Below are positions 34,381 to 44,256 of a DNA stretch of 64,000 bases, in pieces. The notes beneath the pieces are model-generated. The model saw nothing but the letters and a program-made list of their open reading frames with translations, made no database searches and was not told where the DNA came from. Position 1 is the first letter of the stretch, and each line of letters begins with the position of its first letter. The stretch is from Nitrospira sp. (GTDB lineage Bacteria > Nitrospirota > Nitrospiria > Nitrospirales > Nitrospiraceae), in the NCBI GenBank assembly GCA_005116835.1, contig SWDM01000018.1:65485-129484 (forward strand), written 5' to 3'. A program made the position numbers and the translations under genes.

Positions 34381-36135
34381 CTACATCTGCTCAGGCGCGG
34401 AAATCCCGAGCGCCTTGAGCCCATTCCTCAACACCTGCTGAACCCCACTCATGAGCGCCAACCTGGCCGCAGTCCGCTCCGGGGACAAGGCCTCTTTCTG
34501 CGGCTCATCGGTCGAGACTACCCCATCAGGCGCGGCCATCAGCAAATCCCGATCCGCAGCCGGAGGCAGAATCCTGTGCTTGTTATAAAATGTGTGCAGC
34601 AGCCCGGCCAACTGCTGAAGGTAATAGGTCATCCGGTGTGGCTCGTAGGCTGTCGCGCTGCCCTGCAAGACTGAGGGATAGGCAGAGAGTTTACGAATCA
34701 ACCCCAATTCGTCCTGGTCCGTCAGTACCGCCAGATTCGTCTGACTCGGCAGGGGACAGGCGATACCTCGCGCAGTCGCGACACGCCAGAGGCTGGCGAT
34801 CCTGGCATGGGCATACTGGACATAGTAGACCGGATTATCGGATGACCGTTGCTTGGCCAGTTCCAAATCGAAATCCAGATGCGAGTCGGAATCGCGCATT
34901 AAGAAAAAGAACTTGGCTGCATCGGCCCCGACTTCATCGATCACTTCCCGCATCGTAATAAATTCGCCGGCTCGCTTCGACATTTCCACTTTTTTCCCGC
35001 CGCGCAACAGATTCACCATCTGGACCAGCACAACTTGGAGTCGATCTTTCGGATGCCCATAGGCCTGCACGACCGCTTGCATGCGAGGGATATAGCCATG
35101 GTGATCCGCTCCCCAGACGTCGATCAGGAGATCGAATCCACGCTGCAACTTATCGCGGTGATAGGCAATATCGGATGCCAGGTAGGTATACTCGCCGTCC
35201 TGTTTCCGCACGACACGATCCTTCTCGTCACCGAACGCTGAGGACCGAAACCACCAGGCCCCTTCCTGCTCGAACAGAAACTGTTGCGACTGCAATTCAT
35301 CCAAAACCCGTTGGACCGCGCCTGAGTTTACGAGCGAAGCCTCGCTGAACCAGGACTCGAACTCGATCCCGAAGGATTTCAGATCCTCTCGAATCAGGTT
35401 CAGCAACTCCTGATTGGCAAACGTTCGACAGCGCTCTTCGACTTCGACGGCAGGCCGTCCGGCCAGCTCAGGCCCGATCTGCTGCTTCACCCGTTCTGCC
35501 ACGGCAGTAATGTAGGATCCGTGATAGCCCTCTGCCGGAAATTCGACCGGCCGGTTCGACAGCTGTTCATACCGTGCGTAAACGGAGGCCCCTAACAATT
35601 TCATCTGCCGGCCTGCATCGTTGATATAGTACTCACTCACCACGTCATACCCAACCGCCTTGAGCATGTTCGCCACCGCCTGCCCGACCGCCGCGCCACG
35701 CCCATGGCCCACATGCAACGGGCCGGTCGGATTGGCGCTGACATATTCCACTAACACTCGCTGATGCTTCCCTAGGTCGGCACGTCCGTAACCTGCTCCT
35801 TCCGCCTCAATTTCTCTGAGCACTTCTTGCCAGATCGCCGGCTTGACCGTGAGATTGAGAAACCCAGGCCGGACAATCTCGACTCGGTCGAAGAGCTGCT
35901 CGCGCTGGGTAAGATTATCGATGATAATTTGGGCAATATCGTGGGGGGCTCGTTGTTCGGACGCTGCGAGCGACATGGCAACCGTCGAAGCTAAGTCTCC
36001 CCATTCAGGCCGTTTGGGAGAATCCAGACTCACCAGCGGCCAAGCTTCCGTCTTCAGTTGGCCTTTCTGTTTTGCCCCATTCAGCGCTCCGATCAACGCG
36101 TTGATAACCTTTTCCTGAACGACCCCGCTGGACAA
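34381..36135 (-). CDS. argS: Arginyl-tRNA synthetase
   Basis: 584 aa from TTG 36135 (AGGAG eight bases upstream). Class I signature YVSANPTGPLHVGHGRG (HIGH equivalent HVGH), and VEMSKRAGEF (KMSK equivalent); WGADHHGYIPRM; C-terminal anticodon-binding domain with RMTYYLQQLAGLLHTFYNKHRIL. Charges tRNA-Arg. Co-directional with the GT9 gene upstream and tgt downstream. Confidence 0.96.
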   Translation of the reverse strand: MSSGVVQEKVINALIGALNGAKQKGQLKTEAWPLVSLDSPKRPEWGDLASTVAMSLAASEQRAPHDIAQIIIDNLTQREQLFDRVEIVRPGFLNLTVKPAIWQEVLREIEAEGAGYGRADLGKHQRVLVEYVSANPTGPLHVGHGRGAAVGQAVANMLKAVGYDVVSEYYINDAGRQMKLLGASVYARYEQLSNRPVEFPAEGYHGSYITAVAERVKQQIGPELAGRPAVEVEERCRTFANQELLNLIREDLKSFGIEFESWFSEASLVNSGAVQRVLDELQSQQFLFEQEGAWWFRSSAFGDEKDRVVRKQDGEYTYLASDIAYHRDKLQRGFDLLIDVWGADHHGYIPRMQAVVQAYGHPKDRLQVVLVQMVNLLRGGKKVEMSKRAGEFITMREVIDEVGADAAKFFFLMRDSDSHLDFDLELAKQRSSDNPVYYVQYAHARIASLWRVATARGIACPLPSQTNLAVLTDQDELGLIRKLSAYPSVLQGSATAYEPHRMTYYLQQLAGLLHTFYNKHRILPPAADRDLLMAAPDGVVSTDEPQKEALSPERTAARLALMSGVQQVLRNGLKALGISAPEQM

Positions 36136-36186
36136 GAAAATAACTCCTAAGTCCTTACCAATGAAAGGGAAAATGAACTGGCCACT

Positions 36187-37239
36187 TTAGCATACGGGAT
36201 AGTCAGTGACAAGGCTGACGGATGGGATTCTCTTGGGAGCTTGCCCCGCTTTGAGATGTGCCAAACAGCATGTCACAAGACCATCCTGCTGTATCGTGAG
36301 ACAAGGTTTTTCCTCACATCGGCTGACCTCTTCCCATGAACGGCAGAAGCAGGGTGCGCCCTGAATCACCGAAACATTGGCGCCACAAGGAGCCCAACGA
36401 ACGGGATCAGTCGGCCCAAAGAGGGCAACCATCCGAACTCCCATGAGTCCAGCCAGATGTGTGATTCCAGAATCCTGCCCGACATAGAGGTCTGCCTGGG
36501 CCAGTATCCCGGCAACGGTATGAAGATCGAGTCCCTTCAGGAGGATCGGGGATTCTCTGCATGACCGGAGGAGACGTTCGACCGGCTTTCGGTCTGCCGG
36601 CCCTTCTAGAACAACTGGAGTCACCCCGGCCCCTTGCATTGCGTCAATAGCAGCCGCAAGCACCTCCGGCGCCACACATTTATGGGGGCTCCCGCTCCCA
36701 GGATGAATGACGGCAAGAGGCTGTCCAATTGGGATCCCTGTTGCATCAAGTGAGGCCTGTCCAAGATGGAGGAACGATTCAGGGACTGCCAGGCGAATGG
36801 CTTCTATATCTCCAAACGGTGTTTCATTGATTGTTTCGAGAAACCGGTCGCGTTGGTGTATCGCACCGATCTCCATCGAGAACGGAGACCTGACAATCGC
36901 CTTCCGGGCGCCGACTGCTTTGAGTGTCTCATTCAACTTGCCATCGAGATCTTCCATCCAAGCGATGGCAAGGTCGCAGCTCTCTAACCATATCCGGACC
37001 TGACCTGTAACCATATCCGGGCCGGCAAATAACTCAGCGCCGTGGCGTCCCTGCACAGAGACCCAGGCATCGACGATACCGCACTCGAAGAGGAGGCTTG
37101 CGACCCGATCCTCGGCGCAGAGAGCCATCAAGTGATTGGGAAAGCCCGTCCGCAGCCGAACCATTGCCGGGACTGCCAAGAGCACATCGCCCAGGCTGCC
37201 TGGATGGATCATCACGATCGTCCGGTTCACGATGGGCAT
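36187..37239 (-). CDS. Glycosyltransferase family 9 (heptosyltransferase-like)
   Basis: 350 aa. N-terminal IHPGSLGDVLLAVPAM and C-terminal GQDSGITHLAGLMGVRMVALFGPTDPVRWAP are the GT9/ADP-heptose transferase signatures; AVIHPGSGSPHKC is the central donor-binding loop. Likely adds a sugar to lipopolysaccharide core; donor and acceptor are not determined. It has a cysteine-rich C-terminal stretch (CFCRSWEEVSRCEEKPC ... TCC), unusual for the family. Its ATG overlaps the mobA stop (TAATG), so it is translationally coupled. Confidence 0.85.
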   Translation of the reverse strand: MPIVNRTIVMIHPGSLGDVLLAVPAMVRLRTGFPNHLMALCAEDRVASLLFECGIVDAWVSVQGRHGAELFAGPDMVTGQVRIWLESCDLAIAWMEDLDGKLNETLKAVGARKAIVRSPFSMEIGAIHQRDRFLETINETPFGDIEAIRLAVPESFLHLGQASLDATGIPIGQPLAVIHPGSGSPHKCVAPEVLAAAIDAMQGAGVTPVVLEGPADRKPVERLLRSCRESPILLKGLDLHTVAGILAQADLYVGQDSGITHLAGLMGVRMVALFGPTDPVRWAPCGANVSVIQGAPCFCRSWEEVSRCEEKPCLTIQQDGLVTCCLAHLKAGQAPKRIPSVSLVTDYPVC

Positions 37240-37859
37240 TATGGTTTCCCTGACGGAGGGGTCCGAGCCAGAAGAGATCTTGCCGCCTCAAGGTCCGCCA
37301 GTGTATTCACGTTACAAAAAGAACGTCCTGACGGATCGACGGAGGACAGATCCCTCTCGGTGACATACTCCACCCGAAGCGACGGTTGCGACACCACCTC
37401 TTGGATCTTGAGTTGCCGTGCCTGAATCATCTGTTCCAAAGCCGGTAAACACCGTTTTCCATATACAGCATGCATCGGGTGTAATCTGCCGTCGAGTTTT
37501 GCCATCACAATATCCCCGACTGCGCCCCGACGAATGAACTGAGCGATGACTGCCTGATTGAGAAACGGCATGTCGCAGGCGACAACGAAAATACAAGGCG
37601 TCGTTGCCTGCGTGAGTCCCGTATACAGGCCTCCGAGACTGCCACAATCTGGCACCAGATCCTGTACCACCCTGGCATCGACGTGGAGGGGAGGGCTATC
37701 TTGCGCAATCACAACGAGGACATCCTGAAACATTGAGCGAAGCACCGCCAGCCCTCGTTCCAGGAGCGTCTGTTCCCCCAGAACGAGAAACCGTTTATCT
37801 TCGCCCATTCTTCGGCTTTTTCCTCCGGCAAGCAGCACGCCGGTCACTCCGGTCTCCAT
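37239..37859 (-). CDS. mobA: Molybdenum cofactor guanylyltransferase
   Basis: 206 aa. GVLLAGGKSRRMGEDKRFL is the nucleotidyl-transfer motif; VVACDMPFL carries the metal-binding Asp; PMHAVYGKRCLPALE is typical. MobA adds GMP to Mo-molybdopterin, making the bis-MGD cofactor needed by NXR-type enzymes. The overlap with the GT9 gene is unrelated by pathway. Confidence 0.92.
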   Translation of the reverse strand: METGVTGVLLAGGKSRRMGEDKRFLVLGEQTLLERGLAVLRSMFQDVLVVIAQDSPPLHVDARVVQDLVPDCGSLGGLYTGLTQATTPCIFVVACDMPFLNQAVIAQFIRRGAVGDIVMAKLDGRLHPMHAVYGKRCLPALEQMIQARQLKIQEVVSQPSLRVEYVTERDLSSVDPSGRSFCNVNTLADLEAARSLLARTPPSGKP

Positions 37860-37883
37860 TATCTATCCTTGCTTCAGTGGGCC

Positions 37884-37920
37884 AAAAAGAAAGAGGGGGT
37901 GGGTCACCCCACCCCCTCTC
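37884..37920 (-). terminator. Rho-independent terminator of the bd-like oxidase operon
   Basis: Minus strand: GAGGGGGTGGG, loop GTGA, CCCACCCCCTC, then TTTCTTTTT. Perfect 11-bp stem, 34 bp after the NxrC-like cytochrome stop; it separates this operon from mobA. Confidence 0.9.
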
Positions 37921-37953
37921 CAGATGATTCAGAGTCTCTTCGCTACAATAGCT

Positions 37954-39732
37954 TTAGGCCTTCTTTGCCTTCCGCTTGTTCGCTCGTCTGGTTAGAATCC
38001 AGCCTTCCAGAAGTACGACACCAAACGCAATCACAACAGGATAGATATAGGCTTCTTTTGGTGTCGGAGGCTCCAGGAACGTATAGTAGAAGGCCGAGAC
38101 GGCCATCTTCCGCCCTGCGTCGCCATTGTGTCCGTCCCACGCAAAGAACACGGTAGGAATGTATTGCCCCATTTCGAAGAAGGTATCTTCGTCGTAATCC
38201 TGATCCTTCTTGTTGCCCATGGGCCGCTGAATGATCACCGTCCAACGGCCGTTCTTCCACTCAGAAAACAGTAATTTGCTGCTCTCTTCGTAGTTATCAC
38301 GCTCTTCAAAGTCCTTATCCCATCCGGTGCCCTTGAAGGCCCGGAGCGATCCATCTGCTTCCCATTTCATAATGTCGACGGGGAACTGTTCGTTGCTGCC
38401 GAACAGATACCGCGGCTTAATGGGCGCAGGAAGATCCTTCCACTTCACGGCAGTCTCCATGGCGACCGCATCGTTATAGACTGTGTAGTTATTCTGATGC
38501 ATGGCAATGGAGCCCTCTTCACCGGTCTTTGGATCCTGCTCCTTGACATCGATATTGACGGAGGTCGGAGGCCAGGGCAACTTTCCTTCTGCCACGCTCT
38601 TTGTTCGATCATCCCACTGGAACATGAACGCGATGTGCGTTTCGTTGTAAACCGACTTCATCCAGATATCGTCGATCCGATTCACGAAGTTTCTGGGCTT
38701 ATGGGTGATCTGACCACCCATTGCAATAATCCGCCTGGCCCTCTTGGTCCACATTTCATTCTCAGGATCTGCCGAGATTTCTCCCTCTACCACTCCTGAG
38801 GACAAGACAAAGTTGACCTTTGGCTTATCGGACAAAGGATCGATCGAGAGCGGCGTCCCATCTGCTTCACGCTCACAGAGTGAGTTCACAAAGTTGGCGA
38901 TGTGCCAACGTTCTTCAACAGTGCTATTGTCTGCAAACGAGGGCATCGGAGTGCCGTTCACCCCTGTTGAAAATGTCCTGAAGATGTTTTTGACATTATA
39001 GGGATCTTGCCTGCTGCCTCTAAAGTTCCAGCATTTGTGCCAATTGGCCGGCTGTATTGAAAAACCCCAGTCGTCTTTGAGATTGAATGCGTTGCCGTCA
39101 CCGCGGCCTTCAACACCATGACATTCGATACACTTCTTCTCGACAATGAGTTCCGCGCCTTTTTTCAGACTCTCCTCTGAGGCAGGAATCGGCTTCAGAT
39201 CGTTCAACTGCAAAATAGTCTGGCTCTCCGACTGTTTATCCGTAAACTTCCGATCCTTCACGAGCTGGGTCGTCACAAATGACAGTACTTGAAGCCGTTG
39301 TTCTTCCGTCAGAATACCTTCCCAGGATGGCATGGCAGAACCTGGAAGACCGTGCGTGACAGTCTCAAACAGATCGTTTTGGCCTGGGACAGGTTTCTTC
39401 GCATCGAACAACGGCAACTCGCCGCTGGCCGTGTGCCGGATTTTAAAGGTGCCCTGGTTGAAATTGCGTGGGCGAGGCCAGAGCCGATCGGCGCCTGGTC
39501 CATCTCCTGCTCCATCAACGCCGTGACACCAGACACATTTTGTGAAATAGACCCGCTTTCCCGCTTCGATCATATCAGCCGAAGGCTCAGGCGCTAAATC
39601 GCCCTTTTTGAAGCCGGCAGGAAGGGCAGCATCTGCCGCAAAGGCCATTCCCCCGCTGATTCCGGAGACTAGAATGATTCCGAAAGCAGTCGTGAGGAAC
39701 TTCCCCGCTTTCAGACTTATCAAATTCTTCAT
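37954..39732 (-). CDS. NxrC-like membrane cytochrome: two cytochrome c domains plus haem b gamma domain
   Basis: 592 aa from ATG 39732 (GAGGGAA upstream; the ATG at 39744 lacks a site). Signal peptide ends near AFA-AD. Two haem c sites, CVWCH (66-70) and CIECH (201-205), with likely Met ligands in PGSAMPSW and NGTPMPSF. Residues ~310-560 are an ethylbenzene-dehydrogenase-gamma/NxrC-type haem b domain (WTKRARRIIAMGG; HIAFMFQWDDRTKS; WTVIIQRPMGN; IPTVFFAWDGHNGD). One C-terminal helix (IYPVVIAFGVVLLEGWIL) anchors it with the body outside. It could collect electrons from a periplasmic NXR-like enzyme and pass them to the cytochromes and bd-like protein in the same operon. Confidence 0.85.
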   Translation of the reverse strand: MKNLISLKAGKFLTTAFGIILVSGISGGMAFAADAALPAGFKKGDLAPEPSADMIEAGKRVYFTKCVWCHGVDGAGDGPGADRLWPRPRNFNQGTFKIRHTASGELPLFDAKKPVPGQNDLFETVTHGLPGSAMPSWEGILTEEQRLQVLSFVTTQLVKDRKFTDKQSESQTILQLNDLKPIPASEESLKKGAELIVEKKCIECHGVEGRGDGNAFNLKDDWGFSIQPANWHKCWNFRGSRQDPYNVKNIFRTFSTGVNGTPMPSFADNSTVEERWHIANFVNSLCEREADGTPLSIDPLSDKPKVNFVLSSGVVEGEISADPENEMWTKRARRIIAMGGQITHKPRNFVNRIDDIWMKSVYNETHIAFMFQWDDRTKSVAEGKLPWPPTSVNIDVKEQDPKTGEEGSIAMHQNNYTVYNDAVAMETAVKWKDLPAPIKPRYLFGSNEQFPVDIMKWEADGSLRAFKGTGWDKDFEERDNYEESSKLLFSEWKNGRWTVIIQRPMGNKKDQDYDEDTFFEMGQYIPTVFFAWDGHNGDAGRKMAVSAFYYTFLEPPTPKEAYIYPVVIAFGVVLLEGWILTRRANKRKAKKA

Positions 39733-39780
39733 CGCTTCCCTCATGTCATCAAACCAGGTTGGCTATAAACTCGATAAACT

Positions 39781-40818
39781 CTAATCCCAAGTTCTCGGGT
39801 AATATCCTGTGTGCCAATACTCAAACAGAATGACTTTCCAGATTTCATCCACCGTCAGGTGCTGTTCCCAGGGCGGCATCACAGAAGCCCAGGGGAACCC
39901 TTCGTTCGGCAACCCGATTCCCCCCTTGGACACGCGCCAGAAGATGAACGTTTCTTGTAGCTGTGCGATTGTCCCTGGATCTGTGAAGTTTGCCGGTATG
40001 GGATTAAACGCAAAGGCATGGAGGCCCCGTCCGTTCAAGTTGTCTCCATGGCAGAAGTGACAGTTCTGATAGAAAATCTCTCCGCCTTCACGCACATACT
40101 TGAGATACCCCTGCGCATCCTTATCCCATGGATTGGACGTGGGCTTCATCAAACGACCCATGCCCTGTTCTACGATATTTGAGTTGCTATACTCCTGATC
40201 GTATTTGCCTTCTGGATTGACGCGATAGGGATTCTGCGACGTTTGAAGGGTATAGGTCTTCCCATGCACCTTGGTACTCGCCGGCGGGGCCGGATGCACC
40301 GTCCGCAACTCAATGGGCTCCTCGGATTTTGGAACCATGGCGTTATATGAAAATCCGCCGATCAAGATTGGAATAATCACTAGATAGGCAATACGCAAAA
40401 ACTTGGTACCACCGGTTTTGGCATCCAAGACGTTCATGATCGGCTGTTTGAACTTATTCCAGTCTTCTTCGTTCGCAGATACCCACATGAAAATCGCCAC
40501 CAGGGAGATCGTCCCATACATGGCGCGAACGCTAAACGGAATGGGCGGATACACGCGGAATTTCAGATAGATGAGAAGGAAGGCCCAGAAAAGAATCCCC
40601 TGCCAAAACCGTGGGAATGCCATTCCCATGGCACTCATCATATAGCTGATGCCTGTAAAGCCCGCAACAAACAGGGTGAGCTCCGCGATCACTTGGACCG
40701 GCATGTACCCTTCGATCAGGCGCACGGTATTTGATGGAACGATGCCTACAGTCATTCCAGCAAGCAGAAGTATTCCAGCTGCTCCAATGATTGCTGCCAC
40801 TGACATTAATGCTTTCAT
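39781..40818 (-). CDS. Membrane-anchored mono-haem cytochrome c
   Basis: 345 aa. About five N-terminal membrane spans (GAAGILLLAGMTVGIV; VIAELTLFVAGFTGISYMM; GILFWAFLLIYL; AMYGTISLVAIFMWV; IAYLVIIPILIGGFSY) and a C-terminal cytochrome c domain with NCHFCHGDNL and SVMPPWEQHL as the probable Met ligand. GGAG lies eight bases before the ATG. Middle gene of the bd-like oxidase operon; the membrane part might contact quinone or the oxidase. Confidence 0.85.
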   Translation of the reverse strand: MKALMSVAAIIGAAGILLLAGMTVGIVPSNTVRLIEGYMPVQVIAELTLFVAGFTGISYMMSAMGMAFPRFWQGILFWAFLLIYLKFRVYPPIPFSVRAMYGTISLVAIFMWVSANEEDWNKFKQPIMNVLDAKTGGTKFLRIAYLVIIPILIGGFSYNAMVPKSEEPIELRTVHPAPPASTKVHGKTYTLQTSQNPYRVNPEGKYDQEYSNSNIVEQGMGRLMKPTSNPWDKDAQGYLKYVREGGEIFYQNCHFCHGDNLNGRGLHAFAFNPIPANFTDPGTIAQLQETFIFWRVSKGGIGLPNEGFPWASVMPPWEQHLTVDEIWKVILFEYWHTGYYPRTWD

Positions 40819-40861
40819 CGGTGAACTCCGTTTACTCGATAAAAGAGAGAGATTGCCAAAT

Positions 40862-42175
40862 TCACGAAATCTTCGGTGGCGGTGACCCGGTTTTCACCTG
40901 CGACAAATAGTCCACGATCTTTTTGATCGCCCCCGCGCTCAACTTCTGTCCAAATATTTTCGGCATCGTATTGTCAGGGAACGGTTTCACCACATAGACG
41001 CTTGGCGAAACAATCGACTCCATGATGTAGTCCGGAACAGTCCTTGCCGATCCCTTGTAATCTTTATCCTTCATACGAAGCAAGGCGTTCGTACCCTCTT
41101 CCAGCACGGGACCAATCGTTCCCTTTGCTCCTGAAATTCCCGGTATGGTATGACAGGCCACGCACTGAGCCTTTTGAAAAATCACATCTACCGTCTCCGT
41201 TCCATCCGCCATCAAGTCGCCGCCCCCACCTGCAGGCTTATCTTCCTGTTTTTTGGGCCGGTCTGCTTCGGGGACAAACTTCTCATATGACTTGACGATC
41301 TCTTCGTAAGACGGAGCATCAATCCCTTCGCGAAGATACAGCCAAGTGTCGACAGCAGCTAATTCCTCCAAGCTCAACGAGATCGGTGGCTTGTGAATGG
41401 CAGGCATCGGGCTTTCTTTGTCGTTTGTGCCCTTTACTCCATAACCTGCAACGACGTAACAACTCGGACAGGCATGCGACTCAGCAATATATTCTTGACC
41501 ATTTTCAGCAGTCCCAGCGCCAGGGAATGCTTCTTTTTGGGCATAGTCTCTGCCCGCTGCCTTCCCCTTGCTATACTTGGGATCCTCTAACCGCTCCTTC
41601 CCCGCCCTCGCTGGAAGGCCAACCAAGTTAGGAGCACGTTCACCCAACATCCCTGCGTGGAATGCGTGACAAAGCGGACATTGACCTTTTCCGACTGCGC
41701 CCTGCTCTTTGTTTTTTCCAATTCCACCGAATATGATCTTCTCACCTTCATCGGCAAGTTGTTGAGAAGACATAGACTGAAAATCCAGCTTCACTTCAGC
41801 GGGAGGAAAGCCACCCTCTACCTGTGGAAGCCAGTTTCCATACCCTGATAGTCCTGCTGCAACCAGGAACATAAAGCCACCGATTTTCAGCAGAGCTGCC
41901 TGACTAGGGAAATAGACTCCCATCATGAAGCAGGTTGCTGTAATGAGCACTAAGGAGACCGGAAGCATTCGATTCGCTTCGTAGAAGCTCCCCTTATAGT
42001 GCGCAATGGCGACCATCAGCAAAAATGCGCCGATTGTCCCGATAAAGACCTTGAACACCCCACTCTTCTTGGCAGCACCATCCTTAGCCGACACCAAGGA
42101 ATACACAAAGAGACTAGCCAGAAGCGCAAATAGCGGCCAACCTATCGTGAGAGCTTCCTTTACTAATTCGCCCAC
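40862..42175 (-). CDS. Membrane cytochrome c with two CxxCH sites and one CxxCY
   Basis: 437 aa from GTG 42175, chosen because AGGAGG lies eight bases upstream; the in-frame ATG at 42238 would swallow this ribosome site. About four N-terminal spans (IGWPLFALLASLFVYSL; FKVFIGTIGAFLLMVAIA; LPVSLVLITATCFMMGVYF; LLKIGGFMFLVAAGLSG). Haem sites CPLCH (166-170) and CVACH (338-342), with PMPAIH and NTMPKIF as likely Met ligands. A third pair, CPSCY (236-240), has Tyr where the haem His should be. Functions as an electron shuttle in the operon; the role of CPSCY is unknown. Confidence 0.82.
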   Translation of the reverse strand: MGELVKEALTIGWPLFALLASLFVYSLVSAKDGAAKKSGVFKVFIGTIGAFLLMVAIAHYKGSFYEANRMLPVSLVLITATCFMMGVYFPSQAALLKIGGFMFLVAAGLSGYGNWLPQVEGGFPPAEVKLDFQSMSSQQLADEGEKIIFGGIGKNKEQGAVGKGQCPLCHAFHAGMLGERAPNLVGLPARAGKERLEDPKYSKGKAAGRDYAQKEAFPGAGTAENGQEYIAESHACPSCYVVAGYGVKGTNDKESPMPAIHKPPISLSLEELAAVDTWLYLREGIDAPSYEEIVKSYEKFVPEADRPKKQEDKPAGGGGDLMADGTETVDVIFQKAQCVACHTIPGISGAKGTIGPVLEEGTNALLRMKDKDYKGSARTVPDYIMESIVSPSVYVVKPFPDNTMPKIFGQKLSAGAIKKIVDYLSQVKTGSPPPKIS

Positions 42176-42256
42176 GGATGTACCCTCCTGAGGTTCGGGT
42201 AGGAGGGAGGCTATTGTTTCAAGCCCCCACTCCCCCAACCAAGATCCTAAAGATGA

Positions 42257-44170
42257 TTAGTGACCCCCAGCCGGCTGCGGAGCAGCACCAGGAACTCCTG
42301 CCTTCGCTTCAACAGGCGCTTTCTTCAACCCGAGGCTTCCCAGCCAGAAGACGAATAGGATACTGACCCAGAAGAACAACACGTTGAATGAAATCATATT
42401 CGCAGCAAAACCCACCGTATGCGTATAGGCCCAGGGCGAGTTATCACGCATGATTTCATTGACATGCCAGAATAGTCGGACCGATGAGCGTATGTACCCC
42501 ATCAGACCCATCATCCAGGTAAAGGCCGTGGCAAGCATGATCAACGCATATTGAGATCGAACGGATATCTTGCCCCACTCAATAGCCCCCATCTGTTTAG
42601 CGCCCTTCATCATGGCGGTGTTCAGCGCAAACATGAAGAAGAGACAGGATAGCGTGGTAGCGACTTGAGGCACTGACAGACCGACCCGCACGTTTGCCGG
42701 GATGTAATACCCGTAGATGGCCAGCCATATGATGTTTACATACGCGCATCCGAAGAAGACGCCCATAAAGATATTGCCGAACTTCGACCATGATACAGTC
42801 GAGACTTTATTGCCCCGCATGTACCAGACGAAGCTCAGAATAGTGGTGGTAATAATGACGTTAATTCCACCATTCTTGGCCGACATAACCCCGTAGTTTC
42901 CTAAGACCGGGTGCTGTTGCCCTCCCATGGCCTTGAGCTCAGCCGGAGTCATGACGATCGTGTGGGGAGTAATGAACACCAGATAACCGCAGCAGAGAAC
43001 GAAAACGAGATATTTAATATATCGTTGGTATTTTTCCGCACCGCGCATCCGGCCAAGCGCCTGCCAGAGATAATAGTTCGTACTCAAGAAAAGGATGCCG
43101 ATCATGGTGGCTTGAATAATGAAAAGCCAAGCCAGCAGACCGCCCATGAGCGTGATGCCCATCTGCTGACGATATGCATACACCTCGCGCATCAGCCAGT
43201 ACCCGGCAAACGGCAAGGGAATTAAGAACGCCACGCCGAGCGCCATGGCGATGTATCCCATCCAGTCATAATGCGCCCGATCCTCATCGGTCTTGGAAGC
43301 CAAGAACTTGTACGCCGCGTAGGCTGCCACGACACCGCCACCGAATGCCATATTGCCCAAAATGCGATGCACGTTGAGTGGATTCCAGAGCGCGGTATGG
43401 ATGACATGCCATATGTTCCCAAGATACCGGCCCTGTTCATCGACACCGGCCGGGGACATCATGAAGCCGATCCAGGAATTGGCGAGGAACATGAGCAGGG
43501 TTCCGATCACGTTCAGGATGACGGACATGCTCAAATGAATCCACTTGAGGAACCCCTCCTTCATCTTGTCCCAGCCGTAGTAGTAGATGTAGAGGGTTCC
43601 GCTCTCCGCCACAAACATCAGGGCATAGATATGCATAACAGGGCGGAAGATGCCGGATAAGTAGCCAAAGAATGCCGGATAGAGCGTCAGGAAGGTAAAG
43701 ATCAGGATACCGCCAAGAATGGCGGTCAAGGAATAGGCCGTCAAGCTGATCTTGATAAAGTCGTAGGCGAGCTGATCGTATCGCTTCGCCATCGCCTTAT
43801 CCTTTGTCACGACCCCCATAAACTCGATCACCATACAGAAGATCGGCACTGCGAGGACGAAACTTCCGTAATAGAGGTGCTGTTGATTGGCAAACCAGAG
43901 CAACACACGGCTCTCAAAGTTATACCGAGGATAATCTCTCGGCCCATCGACAGTCTTCGGGGCAGGAGCGCCGACAACGATACCCTCTGTCTTATAATAG
44001 ACATCTCGCCCCTTCTCGACTTTCGCCTCGCCATCCTTCTTCACCGCATCGGCGCCATCTGCGCCCATAGCGAGTGACGGAAGCGATACGGCGATGGGGA
44101 GCAGGAGAAGGCCAATCATCGCGCAAAGCGCCATGATTGAAAACAACTTCTTCCCGGCTACACGTCCCAT
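42257..44170 (-). CDS. Cytochrome bd-like oxidase subunit (Nitrospira type)
   Basis: 637 aa. A signal peptide-like N-terminus and ~65-residue periplasmic stretch precede ~14 membrane spans. Conserved positions shared with the paralogue at 48-50 kb: LLWFANQQHLYYGSFVLAVPIF (haem His region), ALWNPLNVHRILGN, ITPHTIVMT, QQHPVLGNYGVMSAKNGG, WHVNEIMRDNSPWA. It is related to CydA but longer and lacks an adjacent cydB. Nitrospira genomes are known to encode such bd-like proteins, discussed as candidate terminal oxidases. AAGGAGG precedes the start; two microprotein genes lie just upstream and three cytochrome genes downstream in one transcript. Confidence 0.85.
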   Translation of the reverse strand: MGRVAGKKLFSIMALCAMIGLLLLPIAVSLPSLAMGADGADAVKKDGEAKVEKGRDVYYKTEGIVVGAPAPKTVDGPRDYPRYNFESRVLLWFANQQHLYYGSFVLAVPIFCMVIEFMGVVTKDKAMAKRYDQLAYDFIKISLTAYSLTAILGGILIFTFLTLYPAFFGYLSGIFRPVMHIYALMFVAESGTLYIYYYGWDKMKEGFLKWIHLSMSVILNVIGTLLMFLANSWIGFMMSPAGVDEQGRYLGNIWHVIHTALWNPLNVHRILGNMAFGGGVVAAYAAYKFLASKTDEDRAHYDWMGYIAMALGVAFLIPLPFAGYWLMREVYAYRQQMGITLMGGLLAWLFIIQATMIGILFLSTNYYLWQALGRMRGAEKYQRYIKYLVFVLCCGYLVFITPHTIVMTPAELKAMGGQQHPVLGNYGVMSAKNGGINVIITTTILSFVWYMRGNKVSTVSWSKFGNIFMGVFFGCAYVNIIWLAIYGYYIPANVRVGLSVPQVATTLSCLFFMFALNTAMMKGAKQMGAIEWGKISVRSQYALIMLATAFTWMMGLMGYIRSSVRLFWHVNEIMRDNSPWAYTHTVGFAANMISFNVLFFWVSILFVFWLGSLGLKKAPVEAKAGVPGAAPQPAGGH

Positions 44171-44256
44171 GAAATACCTCCTTGATGCATTCTGAAAAAT
44201 GTCACGCTCTAATTACGCCAGCTCAGTCGGACTCGAAGCAGCAGAGCTCTCCGGCA

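Noticed and set aside
42257-44170. Canonical CydA of cytochrome bd
   Set aside because: Too long, with an N-terminal periplasmic extension and no cydB partner; only a bd-like relative.
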